From: Sinomonas sp. ASV486
GTDB lineage: Bacteria; Actinomycetota; Actinomycetes; Actinomycetales; Micrococcaceae
NCBI RefSeq assembly: GCF_030908215.1
Contig: NZ_JAVFJK010000001.1
Span: forward strand, 186,001 to 250,000
DNA length: 64,000 nucleotides
Direction: 5' to 3'
Shown: in pieces, positions 35,740 to 44,241 of the stretch
Layout of the letters: every line of letters begins with the position of its first letter
Position numbering within the stretch: position 1 is the stretch's first letter
Made by a program: the position numbers and the translations under genes
The notes under the pieces: generated by a model
The model's database searches: none
What the model saw: the letters and a program-made list of their open reading frames with translations, nothing else
What the model was told of the DNA's origin: nothing

Positions 35740-36594
35740 ATGGGACAGAAGGTCAACCCGCACGGGTTCCGACTCGGCATCACCACCGACCACGTCTCGC
35801 ACTGGTTTGCCGATAGCAGCAAGCCCGGTCAGCGCTACAAGGACTTCGTCCGTGAGGACGTCAAGATCCGCCAGCTCATGACCAACGGCATGGAGCGCGC
35901 CGGCATCGCCAAGGTCGAGATCGAGCGCACCCGCGACCGTGTCCGCGTGGATATCCACACGGCCCGTCCGGGTATCGTGATCGGCCGCCGCGGCGCCGAG
36001 GCGGACCGCATCCGCGGCGAGCTCGAGAAGCTCACCGGCAAGCAGGTCCAGCTGAACATTCTCGAGGTCAAGAACCCCGAGATCGAGGCACAGCTCGTCG
36101 CCCAGGGCGTTGCGGAGCAGCTCTCGAGCCGCGTCGCGTTCCGCCGCGCGATGAAGAAGGCCATGCAGTCGGCGCAGCGCGCCGGTGCCAAGGGCATCCG
36201 TATCGCGTGCTCGGGCCGCCTCGGCGGCGCCGAGATGTCTCGCTCGGAGTTCTACCGCGAGGGCCGTGTGCCCCTGCACACCCTCCGCGCGAACATCGAC
36301 TACGGCTTCTACGAGGCCAAGACCACCTTCGGCCGCATCGGTGTGAAGGTCTGGATCTACAAGGGCGACGTGACGTCGAAGGAGCTGGCTGCCCAGGCAG
36401 CCGCCGCTCCGTCCCGCGGCCCCCGCGGCGACCGCGGCGACCGCGGCGACCGTCCGGGTCGTCCCGGTGGCGAGCGCCGCCGTCGTCCGGCCGGCGACCG
36501 TCCGGCTCAGGCTGCCCCCGCGGCAGCCGAGGCCCCTGCAGCCTCGGCAGCAGAAGGAGCCGCTGCTCCGGCGGCAGAAGGAGGAGAGGCTTAA
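35740..36594 (+). CDS. rpsC: Small ribosomal subunit protein uS3
   Basis: A 284-residue mRNA-entry protein with a KH domain ([15 protein letters not shown]). After about residue 225 a low-complexity tail follows: [10 protein letters not shown] repeats, an Arg-rich patch and an Ala/Glu/Pro end, about 60 residues longer than the E. coli protein. Starts directly after the rplV stop. Confidence 0.97.
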   Translation: MGQKVNPHGFRLGITTDHVSHWFADSSKPGQRYKDFVREDVKIRQLMTNGMERAGIAKVEIERTRDRVRVDIHTARPGIVIGRRGAEADRIRGELEKLTGKQVQLNILEVKNPEIEAQLVAQGVAEQLSSRVAFRRAMKKAMQSAQRAGAKGIRIACSGRLGGAEMSRSEFYREGRVPLHTLRANIDYGFYEAKTTFGRIGVKVWIYKGDVTSKELAAQAAAAPSRGPRGDRGDRGDRPGRPGGERRRRPAGDRPAQAAPAAAEAPAASAAEGAAAPAAEGGEA

Positions 36595-37011
36595 ATGCTT
36601 ATCCCGCGTCGTGTGAAGCACCGCAAGCAGCACCACCCGGGTCGTTCCGGCGCTGCTACCGGCGGCACCAAGGTCTCGTTCGGCGAGTACGGCATCCAGG
36701 CCCTCACGCCTGCCTACGTGACCAACCGTCAGATCGAGTCCGCTCGTATCGCCATGACCCGTCACATCAAGCGTGGCGGCAAGGTCTGGATCAACATCTA
36801 CCCGGACCGTCCGCTGACCAAGAAGCCTGCCGAAACCCGCATGGGTTCCGGTAAGGGTTCTCCGGAGTGGTGGATCGCCAACGTCAAGCCCGGCCGTGTG
36901 CTCTTCGAGCTCTCCGGTGTCTCTGACGAGGTGGCGCGCGAGGCCCTGCGCCTCGCCATCCACAAGCTCCCGTTGAAGGCGCGCATCGTGCGCCGCGAAG
37001 GTGGTGAATGA
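36595..37011 (+). CDS. rplP: Large ribosomal subunit protein uL16
   Basis: A 138-residue protein beside the A-site t[22 protein letters not shown] and the [20 protein letters not shown] block identify it. It starts on the base after the rpsC stop. Confidence 0.98.
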   Translation: MLIPRRVKHRKQHHPGRSGAATGGTKVSFGEYGIQALTPAYVTNRQIESARIAMTRHIKRGGKVWINIYPDRPLTKKPAETRMGSGKGSPEWWIANVKPGRVLFELSGVSDEVAREALRLAIHKLPLKARIVRREGGE

Positions 37012-37013
37012 GA

Positions 37014-37334
37014 ATGGCAGTCGGTTCGAAGGACCTGACGGCTGAGAAGCTCGACCAGCTGGACAACGAGCGCCTCTTCGAGGAGCTCAAGAAGGCCAAG
37101 GAAGAGCTGTTCAACCTGCGCTTCCAGTCGGCCACCGGCCAGCTCGAGAACCATGGCCGCTTCCGTGCGGTCAAGAAGGACATCGCCCGCATCTACACGA
37201 TCCTGCGCGAGCGCGAGCTCGGCATTCGTGCCGAGGCCGCTCCGGCGGTCGTCGAGGCGAAGGACGACAAGAAGGCGGCTAAGAAGGCTGCCAAGGCCGA
37301 GCAGGCCGAGGCTGCCGAGGAGGACGCCAAGTGA
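37014..37334 (+). CDS. rpmC: Large ribosomal subunit protein uL29
   Basis: A 106-residue protein; the core ends near residue 72 ([13 protein letters not shown]), then an Ala/Lys/Glu tail of about 34 residues. The ATG at 37014 is preferred because GAAGGTGG is eight bases upstream; an ATG at 37008 overlapping the rplP stop is also possible. The stop overlaps the rpsQ start (GTGA). Confidence 0.95.
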   Translation: MAVGSKDLTAEKLDQLDNERLFEELKKAKEELFNLRFQSATGQLENHGRFRAVKKDIARIYTILRERELGIRAEAAPAVVEAKDDKKAAKKAAKAEQAEAAEEDAK

Positions 37335-37624
37335 GCGAAGAGAACAACGTGACGGAGAACGCTTCTGCCCAGGAGCGCGGTCAGCGCAAGACCGCCCGCG
37401 GCTACGTCGTGTCCGACAAGATGGACAAGACGATCGTCGTCGAGGTTGAGGACCGCGTGAAGCACTCGCTTTACGGCAAGGTCATCCGCCGTACCGAGAA
37501 GCGCAAGGCCCACGATGAGAACAACTCCGCCGGTATCGGCGACCTTGTTCTCATCGCGGAGACCCGGCCGCTGTCCGCCACCAAGCGGTGGCGCCTTGTC
37601 GAGATCCTCGAGAAGGCCAAGTAA
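37331..37624 (+). CDS. rpsQ: Small ribosomal subunit protein uS17
   Basis: A 97-residue protein; the core from [20 protein letters not shown] onward is typical and about 15 polar residues precede it. GTG start with a four-base overlap to rpmC. Last gene of this transcript: a terminator follows and the spc genes start 2.2 kb later. Confidence 0.97.
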   Translation: MSEENNVTENASAQERGQRKTARGYVVSDKMDKTIVVEVEDRVKHSLYGKVIRRTEKRKAHDENNSAGIGDLVLIAETRPLSATKRWRLVEILEKAK

Positions 37625-37659
37625 GGACTCGCGGCTCCCGCGTCTCCCTGCAGTGCTGC

Positions 37660-37695
37660 GAAGGCCCGTTCCCTCTTCGGAGGGGGCGGGCCTTC
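37660..37695 (+). terminator. Terminator after rpsQ
   Basis: GAAGGCCCG plus CCCTC (37660-37675) pairs with GAGGG plus CGGGCCTTC (37680-37695) around a TTCG tetraloop; the two internal TT/GG positions can wobble-pair. It ends the S10 transcript. Confidence 0.8.
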
Positions 37696-37747
37696 CGCCT
37701 TGCGCCTTGCGGCCGCAATCCCTGCTCTGCACAATCACTACTCGGGC

Positions 37748-37804
37748 AGCGCTGACGTAGCGGACAAGGCGCTCTCAAGCGCGCTCGTCGGCTACGTCAG
37801 CGCT
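37748..37804. repeat. Left palindrome flanking the AbiEi/DUF559-like gene in the r-protein locus
   Basis: Perfect 14-base arms AGCGCTGACGTAGC (37748-37761) and GCTACGTCAGCGCT (37791-37804); the interior is also partly self-complementary (GGACAAGGCGC and GCGCGCTCGTC). It aligns closely with the palindrome at 39138-39188, sharing GTAGCGGACAA and the outer GCTG-CGTAGC arms. Confidence 0.8.
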
Positions 37805-37819
37805 TCCCGGGGGTGCCGG

Positions 37820-37871
37820 GCTGGTGGGTGCCGGGCCCGGGGCGCTGAGCTGGTGGGTGCCGGGCCCGGGG
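37820..37871. repeat. Direct repeat, two 23-base copies with 29-base period
   Basis: 37820-37842 and 37849-37871 are identical G-rich units; a degenerate third follows near 37892-37915. Noncoding. Confidence 0.65.
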
Positions 37872-37924
37872 TGCCGGGGTACCGGACCTCGGTGGGTGGG
37901 CCCGGGGTGCCGGGTCTGGGTGCA

Positions 37925-37965
37925 GGACCCGAGCGGCAGACCTGTCGGTCAGTCCGCTCGGGTCC
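37925..37965. repeat. Inverted repeat upstream of the AbiEi/DUF559-like gene
   Basis: Perfect 12-base arms GGACCCGAGCGG (37925-37936) and CCGCTCGGGTCC (37954-37965) with a 17-base loop that itself contains GACC/GGTC. Confidence 0.65.
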
Positions 37966-38056
37966 GTCGGCACGACTGGGCAGGCGTGGGCCCCATGGAC
38001 CGGACTCGGTCGCTCGTCCTCCTCCCTCGTCCTCCACAGGCGGACCGCAGCGCGTG

Positions 38057-38067
38057 TTGTCCACATA
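38057..38067 (+). promoter_or_regulatory. TTGTCCACATA motif upstream of the first AbiEi/DUF559-like gene
   Basis: TTGTCCACATA, whose first nine bases equal the actinobacterial DnaA-box form TTGTCCACA. It ends 50 bases before the chosen ATG. The same 11-mer occurs twice before the second AbiEi/DUF559-like gene. Role unknown: operator, promoter part or DnaA site. Confidence 0.5.
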
Positions 38068-38117
38068 GCGCGGACTGGGGCATGCGCGTCGCGTTCTCGG
38101 CCGCAAAACTCGTGGTC

Positions 38118-39164
38118 ATGGACCCACTCGGACATCTCATTGACACGTCGCGCCGCGACCTCCACGGGCCCTCGGCCGATCCGCGGAGCCAGTTCGCGGC
38201 TGGGGCGATCGCGAGGTTGCGCCGTGGTTTCTATGTCCCGACCGACGTGTGGTGCGGCCTTGAGGCCGATGGCCGTTTCCGCCTGACGTTGGCGGCGCAC
38301 GCGCTGGCCAATCCAGGCGTGGTCTTCTGCGGCGAGACCGCCTTGTTCCTTCATCGGGTTCCCACGGTGAAGGCGCCGCTGACGGTAGATGTCGCGACAG
38401 TGACAACCAGCCGACTTGGCGTGCGGCCGAGCACCTTTGACGTCCGGGGGGAATCGGCGTCCGCAATGCAGGCCAGAGAACGTGGTTCGCACCAGATCCG
38501 ACGGCACCACCACGCCGCCATCGAGTCAATCCCGGTCGGCGAGTTCGAAGCTGTCCCGCTCGCCGATGCGCTTGCGGAGGTTCTAGCTACAGCGAAGTTC
38601 GCGCGGGCGCTGACCGTCGCAGATGGGGTTCTTCGCCGTCAGCCCGATGTCCCGCTGCTTGACCGCGCTGCGGTGGCCGACGCGATCGCAGCGCTTCCGC
38701 ACCGCTCGCACCGATCCCGGGCGGAGCGGATCGCACGCCTGGCCCGCTCGGGCGCCGAGTCGCCGGGTGAGTCCGTGGGGCGGGCGCTGATGCTGCTCTT
38801 CGGCTTCCCGGAACCGATGCTCCAGGCGGAACACTTCGACCAGCTCGGATTCGTGGGACGCACTGACTATTACTGGGGCGACGTTGAGGGGAACCGTGCC
38901 GTGACGGCTCCGGGGAAGCTCGAGCCGGTTGGCGAGTTCGATGGCTGGGGCAAGTACTTCCGCACCGAACTCACGCATGGCGAGGACCCCCGCGAGATCA
39001 TCCGCCGCGAGAAGAAGCGGGAGAATCGGCTCCTCGGTCTCAACCATCCGGTGCTGCGGCTCGATTGGTCCGATCTGAAAAGGCCTGCCCAGTTTCGCGC
39101 GAAGCTCATCCAGATGGGCCTGCGACCAGCCAGCAGCGCTGCCGTAGCGGACAAGCGCGCTTGA
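38118..39164 (+). CDS. AbiEi-type HTH plus DUF559/PD-(D/E)XK-like protein, first copy
   Basis: A 348-residue protein. The N-terminal half resembles the AbiEi antitoxin-type winged helix and sensor region (ARLRRGFYVP, then an NPGVVFCGETALFLHRVP block). The C-terminal part has the layout of a Vsr/DUF559-like nuclease: ESPGESVGRAL (Glu), FVGRTDYYW (Asp), GEFDGWGKY (Glu-Phe-Asp-Gly and Lys) and REKKRENRLLGL with LRLDWSDL. No partner toxin gene is adjacent. The ATG at 38118 is chosen because the upstream motif then lies at the same distance as in the second copy; an ATG at 38082 is possible. The stop codon lies in the loop of a perfect palindrome. It sits alone between rpsQ and rplN. Function unknown. 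Confidence 0.75.
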   Translation: MDPLGHLIDTSRRDLHGPSADPRSQFAAGAIARLRRGFYVPTDVWCGLEADGRFRLTLAAHALANPGVVFCGETALFLHRVPTVKAPLTVDVATVTTSRLGVRPSTFDVRGESASAMQARERGSHQIRRHHHAAIESIPVGEFEAVPLADALAEVLATAKFARALTVADGVLRRQPDVPLLDRAAVADAIAALPHRSHRSRAERIARLARSGAESPGESVGRALMLLFGFPEPMLQAEHFDQLGFVGRTDYYWGDVEGNRAVTAPGKLEPVGEFDGWGKYFRTELTHGEDPREIIRREKKRENRLLGLNHPVLRLDWSDLKRPAQFRAKLIQMGLRPASSAAVADKRA

Positions 39165-39188
39165 AGGGCGCTTGTCCGCTACGGCAGC
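39138..39188. repeat. Right palindrome overlapping the gene end
   Basis: Perfect 21-base arms at 39138-39158 and 39168-39188 around a nine-base loop containing the TGA stop of the preceding gene. It shares GTAGCGGACAAGCGC-like sequence with the palindrome at 37748-37804. It can act as a terminator; there is no T-tract. Confidence 0.85.
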
Positions 39189-39230
39189 ACTGCCAGTGGG
39201 AGCACGACGTCGGGACCCCAGCGGCGTCGT

Positions 39231-39537
39231 CGGGCGTTCCTGCCTGTGCGGGCTGCTCAGTGGGCGTTCGGGTGGGCGTGGGCGTTCGGGGTGGAGATGA
39301 GCGGCGTCGGGCGTTCCCGCCTGGGCGGGCTGCTCAGTGGGCGTTCGGGGTGGACGTGAGCGTCGTCGGGCGTTCCTGCCTGCGCGGGCTGCTCAGTGGG
39401 CGTTCGGGGTGGGCGTGGGCGTTCGGGGTGGACATGAGCGGCGTCGGGCGTTCCTGCCTGCGTGGGCTGCTCAGTGGGCGTTCGGGGTGGAGGCGAGGGT
39501 TGGAGGTGGGCGTTCGGGGTGGACAGGAGCGCCGTGG
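39231..39537. repeat. Four imperfect tandem repeats upstream of rplN
   Basis: Units start at 39231, 39308, 39367 and 39445 (lengths 77, 59, 78 and about 93). Each begins CGGGCGTTCCTGCCTG or close to it, continues GGGCTGCTCAGTGGGCG, and contains one or two GGGCGTTCGGGGTGGA sub-repeats. Length differences come from one or two sub-repeats per unit. No coding potential I would defend. Confidence 0.85.
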
Positions 39538-39543
39538 TACGAT
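39538..39543 (+). promoter_or_regulatory. Candidate -10 box of the spc operon promoter
   Basis: TACGAT directly after the last tandem repeat unit; TTCGGG 19 bases upstream inside the repeat is a weak -35. A leader of about 250 bases without a supported gene (39550-39800) would precede rplN. Confidence 0.3.
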
Positions 39544-39800
39544 ATTGAGCTTGTACGGTTGGCTTCGCCATGCCGTCAGTACCTCGTGAACCATCGTGCC
39601 ACCGCATAATGCCCTTCTGCCGAAGGGGAGCGCCCCGGCGCTGCTCTCGGGCAGGAAGGGGACAAATGCGCTCGGCACGGTGATTCAGGCCCGTTCTGGC
39701 CACATCCAGACGGGTCGAGAGACGCCCCAACAACCGTTCCGCAAGGCTCGGCCGCATGCTGCAACGCGGTACGAGAACCGGCGTGACGTAAGGAGTAGAA

Positions 39801-40169
39801 GTGATTCAGCAGGAGTCGCGGCTCAAGGTCGCCGACAACACGGGTGCGAAGGAAATCCTCACCATCCGTGTTCTCGGTGGATCTGGCCGCCGCTACGCAG
39901 GCATCGGCGACGTGATCGTCGCCACCGTCAAGGACGCGATCCCTGGCGGCAACGTGAAGAAGGGCGACGTGGTCAAGGCCGTCGTCGTCCGTACCAAGAA
40001 GGAGCGCCGCCGTGCGGACGGCTCCTACATCAAGTTCGACGAGAACGCTGCAGTCATCCTCAAGAACGACGGCGACCCCCGTGGCACGCGCATCTTCGGC
40101 CCGGTCGGCCGCGAGCTGCGTGACAAGAAGTTCATGAAGATCGTCTCGCTGGCTCCGGAGGTGCTCTGA
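39801..40169 (+). CDS. rplN: Large ribosomal subunit protein uL14
   Basis: A 122-residue protein; [20 protein letters not shown] and [28 protein letters not shown] are classic (each family-wide). GTG start with AGGAG nine bases upstream. First gene of the spc operon. Confidence 0.98.
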   Translation: MIQQESRLKVADNTGAKEILTIRVLGGSGRRYAGIGDVIVATVKDAIPGGNVKKGDVVKAVVVRTKKERRRADGSYIKFDENAAVILKNDGDPRGTRIFGPVGRELRDKKFMKIVSLAPEVL

Positions 40170-40172
40170 CTT

Positions 40173-40535
40173 ATGGGCGCAAAGATCAAGAAGGGCGACC
40201 TGGTCCAGGTCATCACCGGCACCAAGCAGGACAAGGGCGGTGACAAGGGCAAGCAGGGCAAGGTCCTGAAGGTGTTCACCGAGACGAACCGCGTGCTCGT
40301 CGAGGGCATCAACCGCGTCACGAAGCACACCAAGGTCGGCCAGTCGCAGCGCGGCACCAAGACCGGCGGCATCGAGCAGGTCGAAGCCCCGATCCACGTC
40401 TCCAACGTGGCCCTCGTGGACCCCGAGACGAAGAAGCCCACCCGGGTTGGCTTCCGCGTCGAGACGGTGGAGAAGGACGGCGTCACGAAGAACGTCCGCG
40501 TCCGCTACTCCAAGGCCACCGGGAAGGACATCTGA
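40173..40535 (+). CDS. rplX: Large ribosomal subunit protein uL24
   Basis: A 120-residue assembly-initiator protein with the KOW segment [11 protein letters not shown]. The internal stretch [16 protein letters not shown] is slightly longer than in E. coli. The stop overlaps the rplE ATG by one base (TGATG). Confidence 0.97.
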   Translation: MGAKIKKGDLVQVITGTKQDKGGDKGKQGKVLKVFTETNRVLVEGINRVTKHTKVGQSQRGTKTGGIEQVEAPIHVSNVALVDPETKKPTRVGFRVETVEKDGVTKNVRVRYSKATGKDI

Positions 40536-41113
40536 TGACTGAGACTGTCGAGACTCCGGTGAAGGTCGTTCCTCGTCTGAAGACGAAGTACGCGGAGAAC
40601 ATCAAGCAGGCGCTCCAGGAAGAGTTCAAGTACGAGAACGTCAACCAGGTTCCCCGCCTGGTCAAGGTTGTCGTCAACATGGGCGTCGGTGACGCCGCCA
40701 AGGACTCGAAGATCATCGAGGGCGCCGTGCGCGACCTCACCCTGATCACTGGCCAGAAGCCGCAGGTCACGAAGGCCCGCAAGTCGATCGCCCAGTTCAA
40801 GCTTCGTGAGGGCATGCCGATCGGCGCCTTCACGACGCTTCGCGGCGACCGTATGTGGGAGTTCGTGGACCGCCTCGTCACCCTCGCGCTGCCCCGTATC
40901 CGCGACTTCCGTGGCCTCTCGGGCAAGCAGTTCGACGGCAACGGCAACTACACGTTCGGCCTCACCGAGCAGGTGATGTTCCACGAGATCGACCAGGACA
41001 AGATCGATCGCCTCCGTGGCATGGACATCACGGTTGTCACGACCGCGAAGACCGATGACGAGGGCCGTGCGCTTCTGAAGCACCTCGGCTTCCCGTTCAA
41101 GACCGAAGACTGA
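40535..41113 (+). CDS. rplE: Large ribosomal subunit protein uL5
   Basis: A 192-residue 5S-binding protein. [15 protein letters not shown] and the VVNMGVGDA and FREGMPIGA-like ([16 protein letters not shown]) blocks are conserved. Next is rpsH with no rpsN (S14) between them, unlike the enterobacterial order. Confidence 0.97.
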   Translation: MTETVETPVKVVPRLKTKYAENIKQALQEEFKYENVNQVPRLVKVVVNMGVGDAAKDSKIIEGAVRDLTLITGQKPQVTKARKSIAQFKLREGMPIGAFTTLRGDRMWEFVDRLVTLALPRIRDFRGLSGKQFDGNGNYTFGLTEQVMFHEIDQDKIDRLRGMDITVVTTAKTDDEGRALLKHLGFPFKTED

Positions 41114-41188
41114 ATCACTGCGTGAAAGGTCCGGCGCGCCCAAGAGGGCACAGCCGGAAACCGTTACGAGGAAGGGCATGAGCCCACA

Positions 41189-41587
41189 ATGACTATGACT
41201 GATCCCGTCGCAGACATGCTTACCCGTCTGCGCAACGCCAACTCGGCCTACCACGACACGGTCTCCATGCCGTCGTCGAAGCTCAAGGTCCGTGTTGCAG
41301 ACATCCTGAAGGCAGAGGGCTACATCGCCAGCTGGAAGGAAGAGGACGCCGAGGTCGGCAAGAAGCTGACCCTGGACCTCAAGTTCGGCCCGAACCGTGA
41401 GCGTTCGATCGCCGGTGTTCGCCGCATCTCCAAGCCGGGCCTCCGCGTGTACGCGAAGTCCACGAACCTCCCGCACGTGCTGGGCGGCCTCGGCATCGCC
41501 ATCCTGTCGACTTCTTCTGGGCTCCTGACTGACCGTCAGGCCGCCAAGAAGGGCGTCGGCGGCGAAGTCCTCGCGTACGTCTGGTAA
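41189..41587 (+). CDS. rpsH: Small ribosomal subunit protein uS8
   Basis: A 132-residue protein, [18 protein letters not shown] start and [26 protein letters not shown] end. In E. coli S8 represses the spc operon; here no S8-like mRNA site was identified. Confidence 0.98.
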   Translation: MTMTDPVADMLTRLRNANSAYHDTVSMPSSKLKVRVADILKAEGYIASWKEEDAEVGKKLTLDLKFGPNRERSIAGVRRISKPGLRVYAKSTNLPHVLGGLGIAILSTSSGLLTDRQAAKKGVGGEVLAYVW

Positions 41588-41605
41588 GGGAAGGAAGAAG
41601 AAGAT

Positions 41606-42142
41606 ATGTCCCGCATTGGACGTCTCCCCATCACCGTCCCCGCCGGCGTCGAGGTCAAGATCGACGGCTCCGTGGTGACCGTCAAAGGCACCAAGGGCGA
41701 GCTGACCCACACTGTGGCCAGCCCGATCGAGGTCTCCCTCGACGACACGACCCTCTCGGTGACCCGCCCGAACGACGAGCGCGCCTCGCGTTCGCTGCAC
41801 GGCCTGACCCGCACCCTGATCTCGAACATGATCGAGGGCGTGACCAAGGGCTACGAGAAGAAGCTCGAGATCGTCGGCACCGGTTACCGTGTGCAGGCCA
41901 AGGGCTCGAACCTCGAGTTCGCGCTCGGCTTCTCGCACCCCGTGAACGTCGATGCCCCCGAGGGCATCACGTTCGCGGTCGAGAACCCGACGAAGTTCTC
42001 GGTCTCCGGCATCAACAAGCAGCAGGTCGGTGAGGTTGCGGCCAACATCCGCAAGCTGCGCAAGCCCGACCCGTACAAGGGCAAGGGCATCCGCTACGCC
42101 GGCGAAATTGTCCGCCGCAAGGTCGGAAAGGCTGGTAAGTAA
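41606..42142 (+). CDS. rplF: Large ribosomal subunit protein uL6
   Basis: A 178-residue protein: [17 protein letters not shown] start, and [25 protein letters not shown] end. Two bases separate it from rplR. Confidence 0.98.
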   Translation: MSRIGRLPITVPAGVEVKIDGSVVTVKGTKGELTHTVASPIEVSLDDTTLSVTRPNDERASRSLHGLTRTLISNMIEGVTKGYEKKLEIVGTGYRVQAKGSNLEFALGFSHPVNVDAPEGITFAVENPTKFSVSGINKQQVGEVAANIRKLRKPDPYKGKGIRYAGEIVRRKVGKAGK

Positions 42143-42144
42143 CC

Positions 42145-42528
42145 ATGGCTCTGGGTATCAACAAGAAGCGCGCCGCCAAGTCCAAGCAGCAGGCTCGGAC
42201 CCGTCGCCACTTCCGTCTCCGCAAGAAGGTCATCGGTTCCGCCGAGCGTCCCCGTCTCGTGGTGAACCGTTCCTCGCGTCACGTCTTCGTCCAGGTTGTC
42301 GACGACAGCAAGGGCATCACGCTGGTCTCCGCCTCGACCCTCGAGGCCGACCTCCGCGCGTTCGACGGCGACAAGACCGCCAAGGCCAAGCGCGTGGGCG
42401 AGCTCATCGCCGAGCGTGCGAAGGCTGCTGGCATCGAGGCCGTCGTGTTCGACCGCGGTGGCAACAAGTACCACGGCCGCGTTGCTGCGATCGCGGACGG
42501 CGCACGTGAAGGTGGGCTGGCCCTGTGA
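42145..42528 (+). CDS. rplR: Large ribosomal subunit protein uL18
   Basis: A 127-residue 5S-binding protein; [20 protein letters not shown] and [24 protein letters not shown] identify it. The stop overlaps the rpsE GTG start (GTGA). Confidence 0.98.
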   Translation: MALGINKKRAAKSKQQARTRRHFRLRKKVIGSAERPRLVVNRSSRHVFVQVVDDSKGITLVSASTLEADLRAFDGDKTAKAKRVGELIAERAKAAGIEAVVFDRGGNKYHGRVAAIADGAREGGLAL

Positions 42529-43229
42529 GCGCAGAGAACGCAGTGAACGCAGAGAAGGACAACGTGTCTGAGCAGAATGCACCCGAGGCTGCTGAGTCCG
42601 CTCCCGCCACCGATGACCGCCGCGGCGGCCGTCGTGGCGAGGGTCGTGGCCAGGGCCGCGGCGACCGTGGTGGCCGTGGTGGCCGCGACGGTGGTCGCGA
42701 TGCCGAGAAGAGCCAGTTCATCGAGCGCGTGGTGACCATCAACCGCGTCGCCAAGGTCGTCAAGGGCGGCCGTCGCTTCAGCTTCACCGCCCTCGTGGTG
42801 GTTGGCGACGGCAACGGCATGGTCGGCGTCGGCTACGGCAAGGCCAAGGAGGTCCCCGCGGCCATCGCCAAGGGCGTGGAGGAGGCCAAGAAGTCCTTCT
42901 TCCGCGTGCCGCGCGTCGGCACGACCGTCCCGCACCTCGTGCAGGGTGAGGCCGCTGCAGGCGTCGTCCTGCTCCGTCCGGCTGCCCCGGGTACCGGTGT
43001 TATCGCCGGCGGTCCGGTGCGCGCCGTGCTCGAGTGCGTCGGTATCCACGACGTGCTGTCCAAGTCCCTCGGGTCCTCGAACGCCATCAACATCGTCCAC
43101 GCGACGGTCAAGGCGCTCAAGAACCTCGAGGAGCCGCAGGCCGTGGCTGCACGCCGTGGCCTTCCGCTGGAAGATGTCGCTCCGGCTGCACTCGTGCGGA
43201 ACCTCCAGAACACGAAGGCAGGTGCATGA
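42525..43229 (+). CDS. rpsE: Small ribosomal subunit protein uS5
   Basis: A 234-residue protein. The core from [21 protein letters not shown] to the end is normal. The first 60 residues are an acidic then Arg/Gly-rich extension ([20 protein letters not shown]), absent from E. coli S5 (167 residues). GTG start overlaps rplR; a GTG at 42564 is an alternative that would shorten the acidic part. Confidence 0.96.
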   Translation: MSAENAVNAEKDNVSEQNAPEAAESAPATDDRRGGRRGEGRGQGRGDRGGRGGRDGGRDAEKSQFIERVVTINRVAKVVKGGRRFSFTALVVVGDGNGMVGVGYGKAKEVPAAIAKGVEEAKKSFFRVPRVGTTVPHLVQGEAAAGVVLLRPAAPGTGVIAGGPVRAVLECVGIHDVLSKSLGSSNAINIVHATVKALKNLEEPQAVAARRGLPLEDVAPAALVRNLQNTKAGA

Positions 43230-43232
43230 GTC

Positions 43233-43439
43233 ATGGCGAAGAACCTGGCTCCCTCCGACGCCACGTTGGAGATCACGCAGATCAAGGGCGTCGTCGGCGC
43301 CAAGCAGAACCAGCGCGATACCCTGCGGTCGCTCGGCCTCAAGCGGATCGGCCACACGGTCACCCGTAAGGCAGACGCGGTCACCGTTGGCATGGTCAAC
43401 ACGGTTCCGCACCTCGTGAAGGTTGAGGAGGCGAAGTAA
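43233..43439 (+). CDS. rpmD: Large ribosomal subunit protein uL30
   Basis: A 68-residue protein; [20 protein letters not shown] and [10 protein letters not shown] are the family core. rplO starts on the next base. Confidence 0.97.
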   Translation: MAKNLAPSDATLEITQIKGVVGAKQNQRDTLRSLGLKRIGHTVTRKADAVTVGMVNTVPHLVKVEEAK

Positions 43440-43934
43440 ATGGCTGAGAACGAAAACGCTGCCAAGGCAGAGACTGAGAAGGCTGAGAAGTCTTCCGCGC
43501 TCAAGGTCCACCACCTGCGTCCCGCCGTTGGCGCCAAGACCGCGAAGACCCGTGTGGGTCGCGGTGAGGGCTCCAAGGGCAAGACCGCCGGTCGTGGCAC
43601 CAAGGGCACGAAGGCCCGCTACCAGGTCAAGGCTGGCTTCGCTGGCGGGCAGCTTCCGCTGCACATGCGCCTGCCGAAGCTCCGTGGCTTCAAGAACCCG
43701 TTCCGCGTCGAGTTCCAGGTGGTGAACCTGGACCGTCTCTCCGAGCTCTTCCCGGAGGGTGGCGCTGTTTCGGTCGAGGATCTCGTGGCCAAGGGCGCCG
43801 TTCGCAAGAACGAGCCGGTCAAGGTTCTCGGCTCCGGCGACATCACCGTCAAGGTCGACGTCACGGCGCACGCCTTCTCGGCGTCCGCCTCGGAGAAGAT
43901 CGTCGCGGCCGGCGGTTCCGCGAACGTCCTCTGA
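43440..43934 (+). CDS. rplO: Large ribosomal subunit protein uL15
   Basis: A 164-residue protein with about 18 extra Lys/Glu/Ala residues at the N-terminus before [13 protein letters not shown]. The [19 protein letters not shown] and FEGGQMPL-like ([19 protein letters not shown]) blocks are present. Last gene before a strong terminator, so secY is on a separate transcript. Confidence 0.97.
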   Translation: MAENENAAKAETEKAEKSSALKVHHLRPAVGAKTAKTRVGRGEGSKGKTAGRGTKGTKARYQVKAGFAGGQLPLHMRLPKLRGFKNPFRVEFQVVNLDRLSELFPEGGAVSVEDLVAKGAVRKNEPVKVLGSGDITVKVDVTAHAFSASASEKIVAAGGSANVL

Positions 43935-43970
43935 GAGGCTAGTGGCACCCGGCTGACGCCGTGAGCACAA

Positions 43971-44016
43971 AGGCCCCGGTCGGCGTCGTGATTATTCACG
44001 ACGCCGACCGGGGCCT
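43971..44016 (+). terminator. Strong terminator after rplO
   Basis: A perfect 20-base stem (43971-43990 with 43997-44016) and ATTATT loop, followed by CACGCTTTAAG. Its inner part is GGCGTCGTG/CACGACGCC, related to the recurring hairpin-arm family. A single unpaired CGCACGACGGCG is at 44055-44066. Confidence 0.9.
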
Positions 44017-44152
44017 CACGCTTTAAGTCGGCCCCAGCGTGCGGCGGCGCGGGGCGCACGACGGCGACCGGGCCCTTCCCCGTTCGCCGCACCGTAGGTG
44101 CCGCTCGGCCCGGGACGGGGCGCCCAATTATCCGCTCAGGGGCCCGTGCCGC

Positions 44153-44158
44153 TAGACT
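44153..44158 (+). promoter_or_regulatory. Candidate -10 box for secY-adk-map
   Basis: TAGACT with an upstream GC; the -35 is weak. A promoter is expected here because of the terminator 140 bases earlier. It leaves a leader of about 75 bases. Confidence 0.35.
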
Positions 44159-44241
44159 CGTGAGCTGGACCCATGCTCCGAAGCGCTCACCCGCGTCTCG
44201 GAGTGACGACTCTACATTCCTCGACTCGGGGGAGGAGAAGC

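Noticed and set aside
38118-39164. A complete AbiE toxin-antitoxin pair
   Set aside because: Neither AbiEi-like gene has an adjacent AbiEii nucleotidyltransferase gene, and both carry a nuclease-like C-terminus instead.
37748-39188. The palindrome-flanked gene considered as a classical insertion sequence
   Set aside because: No transposase domain and no direct target duplication could be seen; the terminal palindromes are internally symmetric and are not simple inverted ends of one element.
39231-39757. Repeats upstream of rplN considered as a CRISPR array or a repeat protein
   Set aside because: Units are contiguous with no unique spacers, vary in length, and translated products are only the repeat read in frame; no cas genes.
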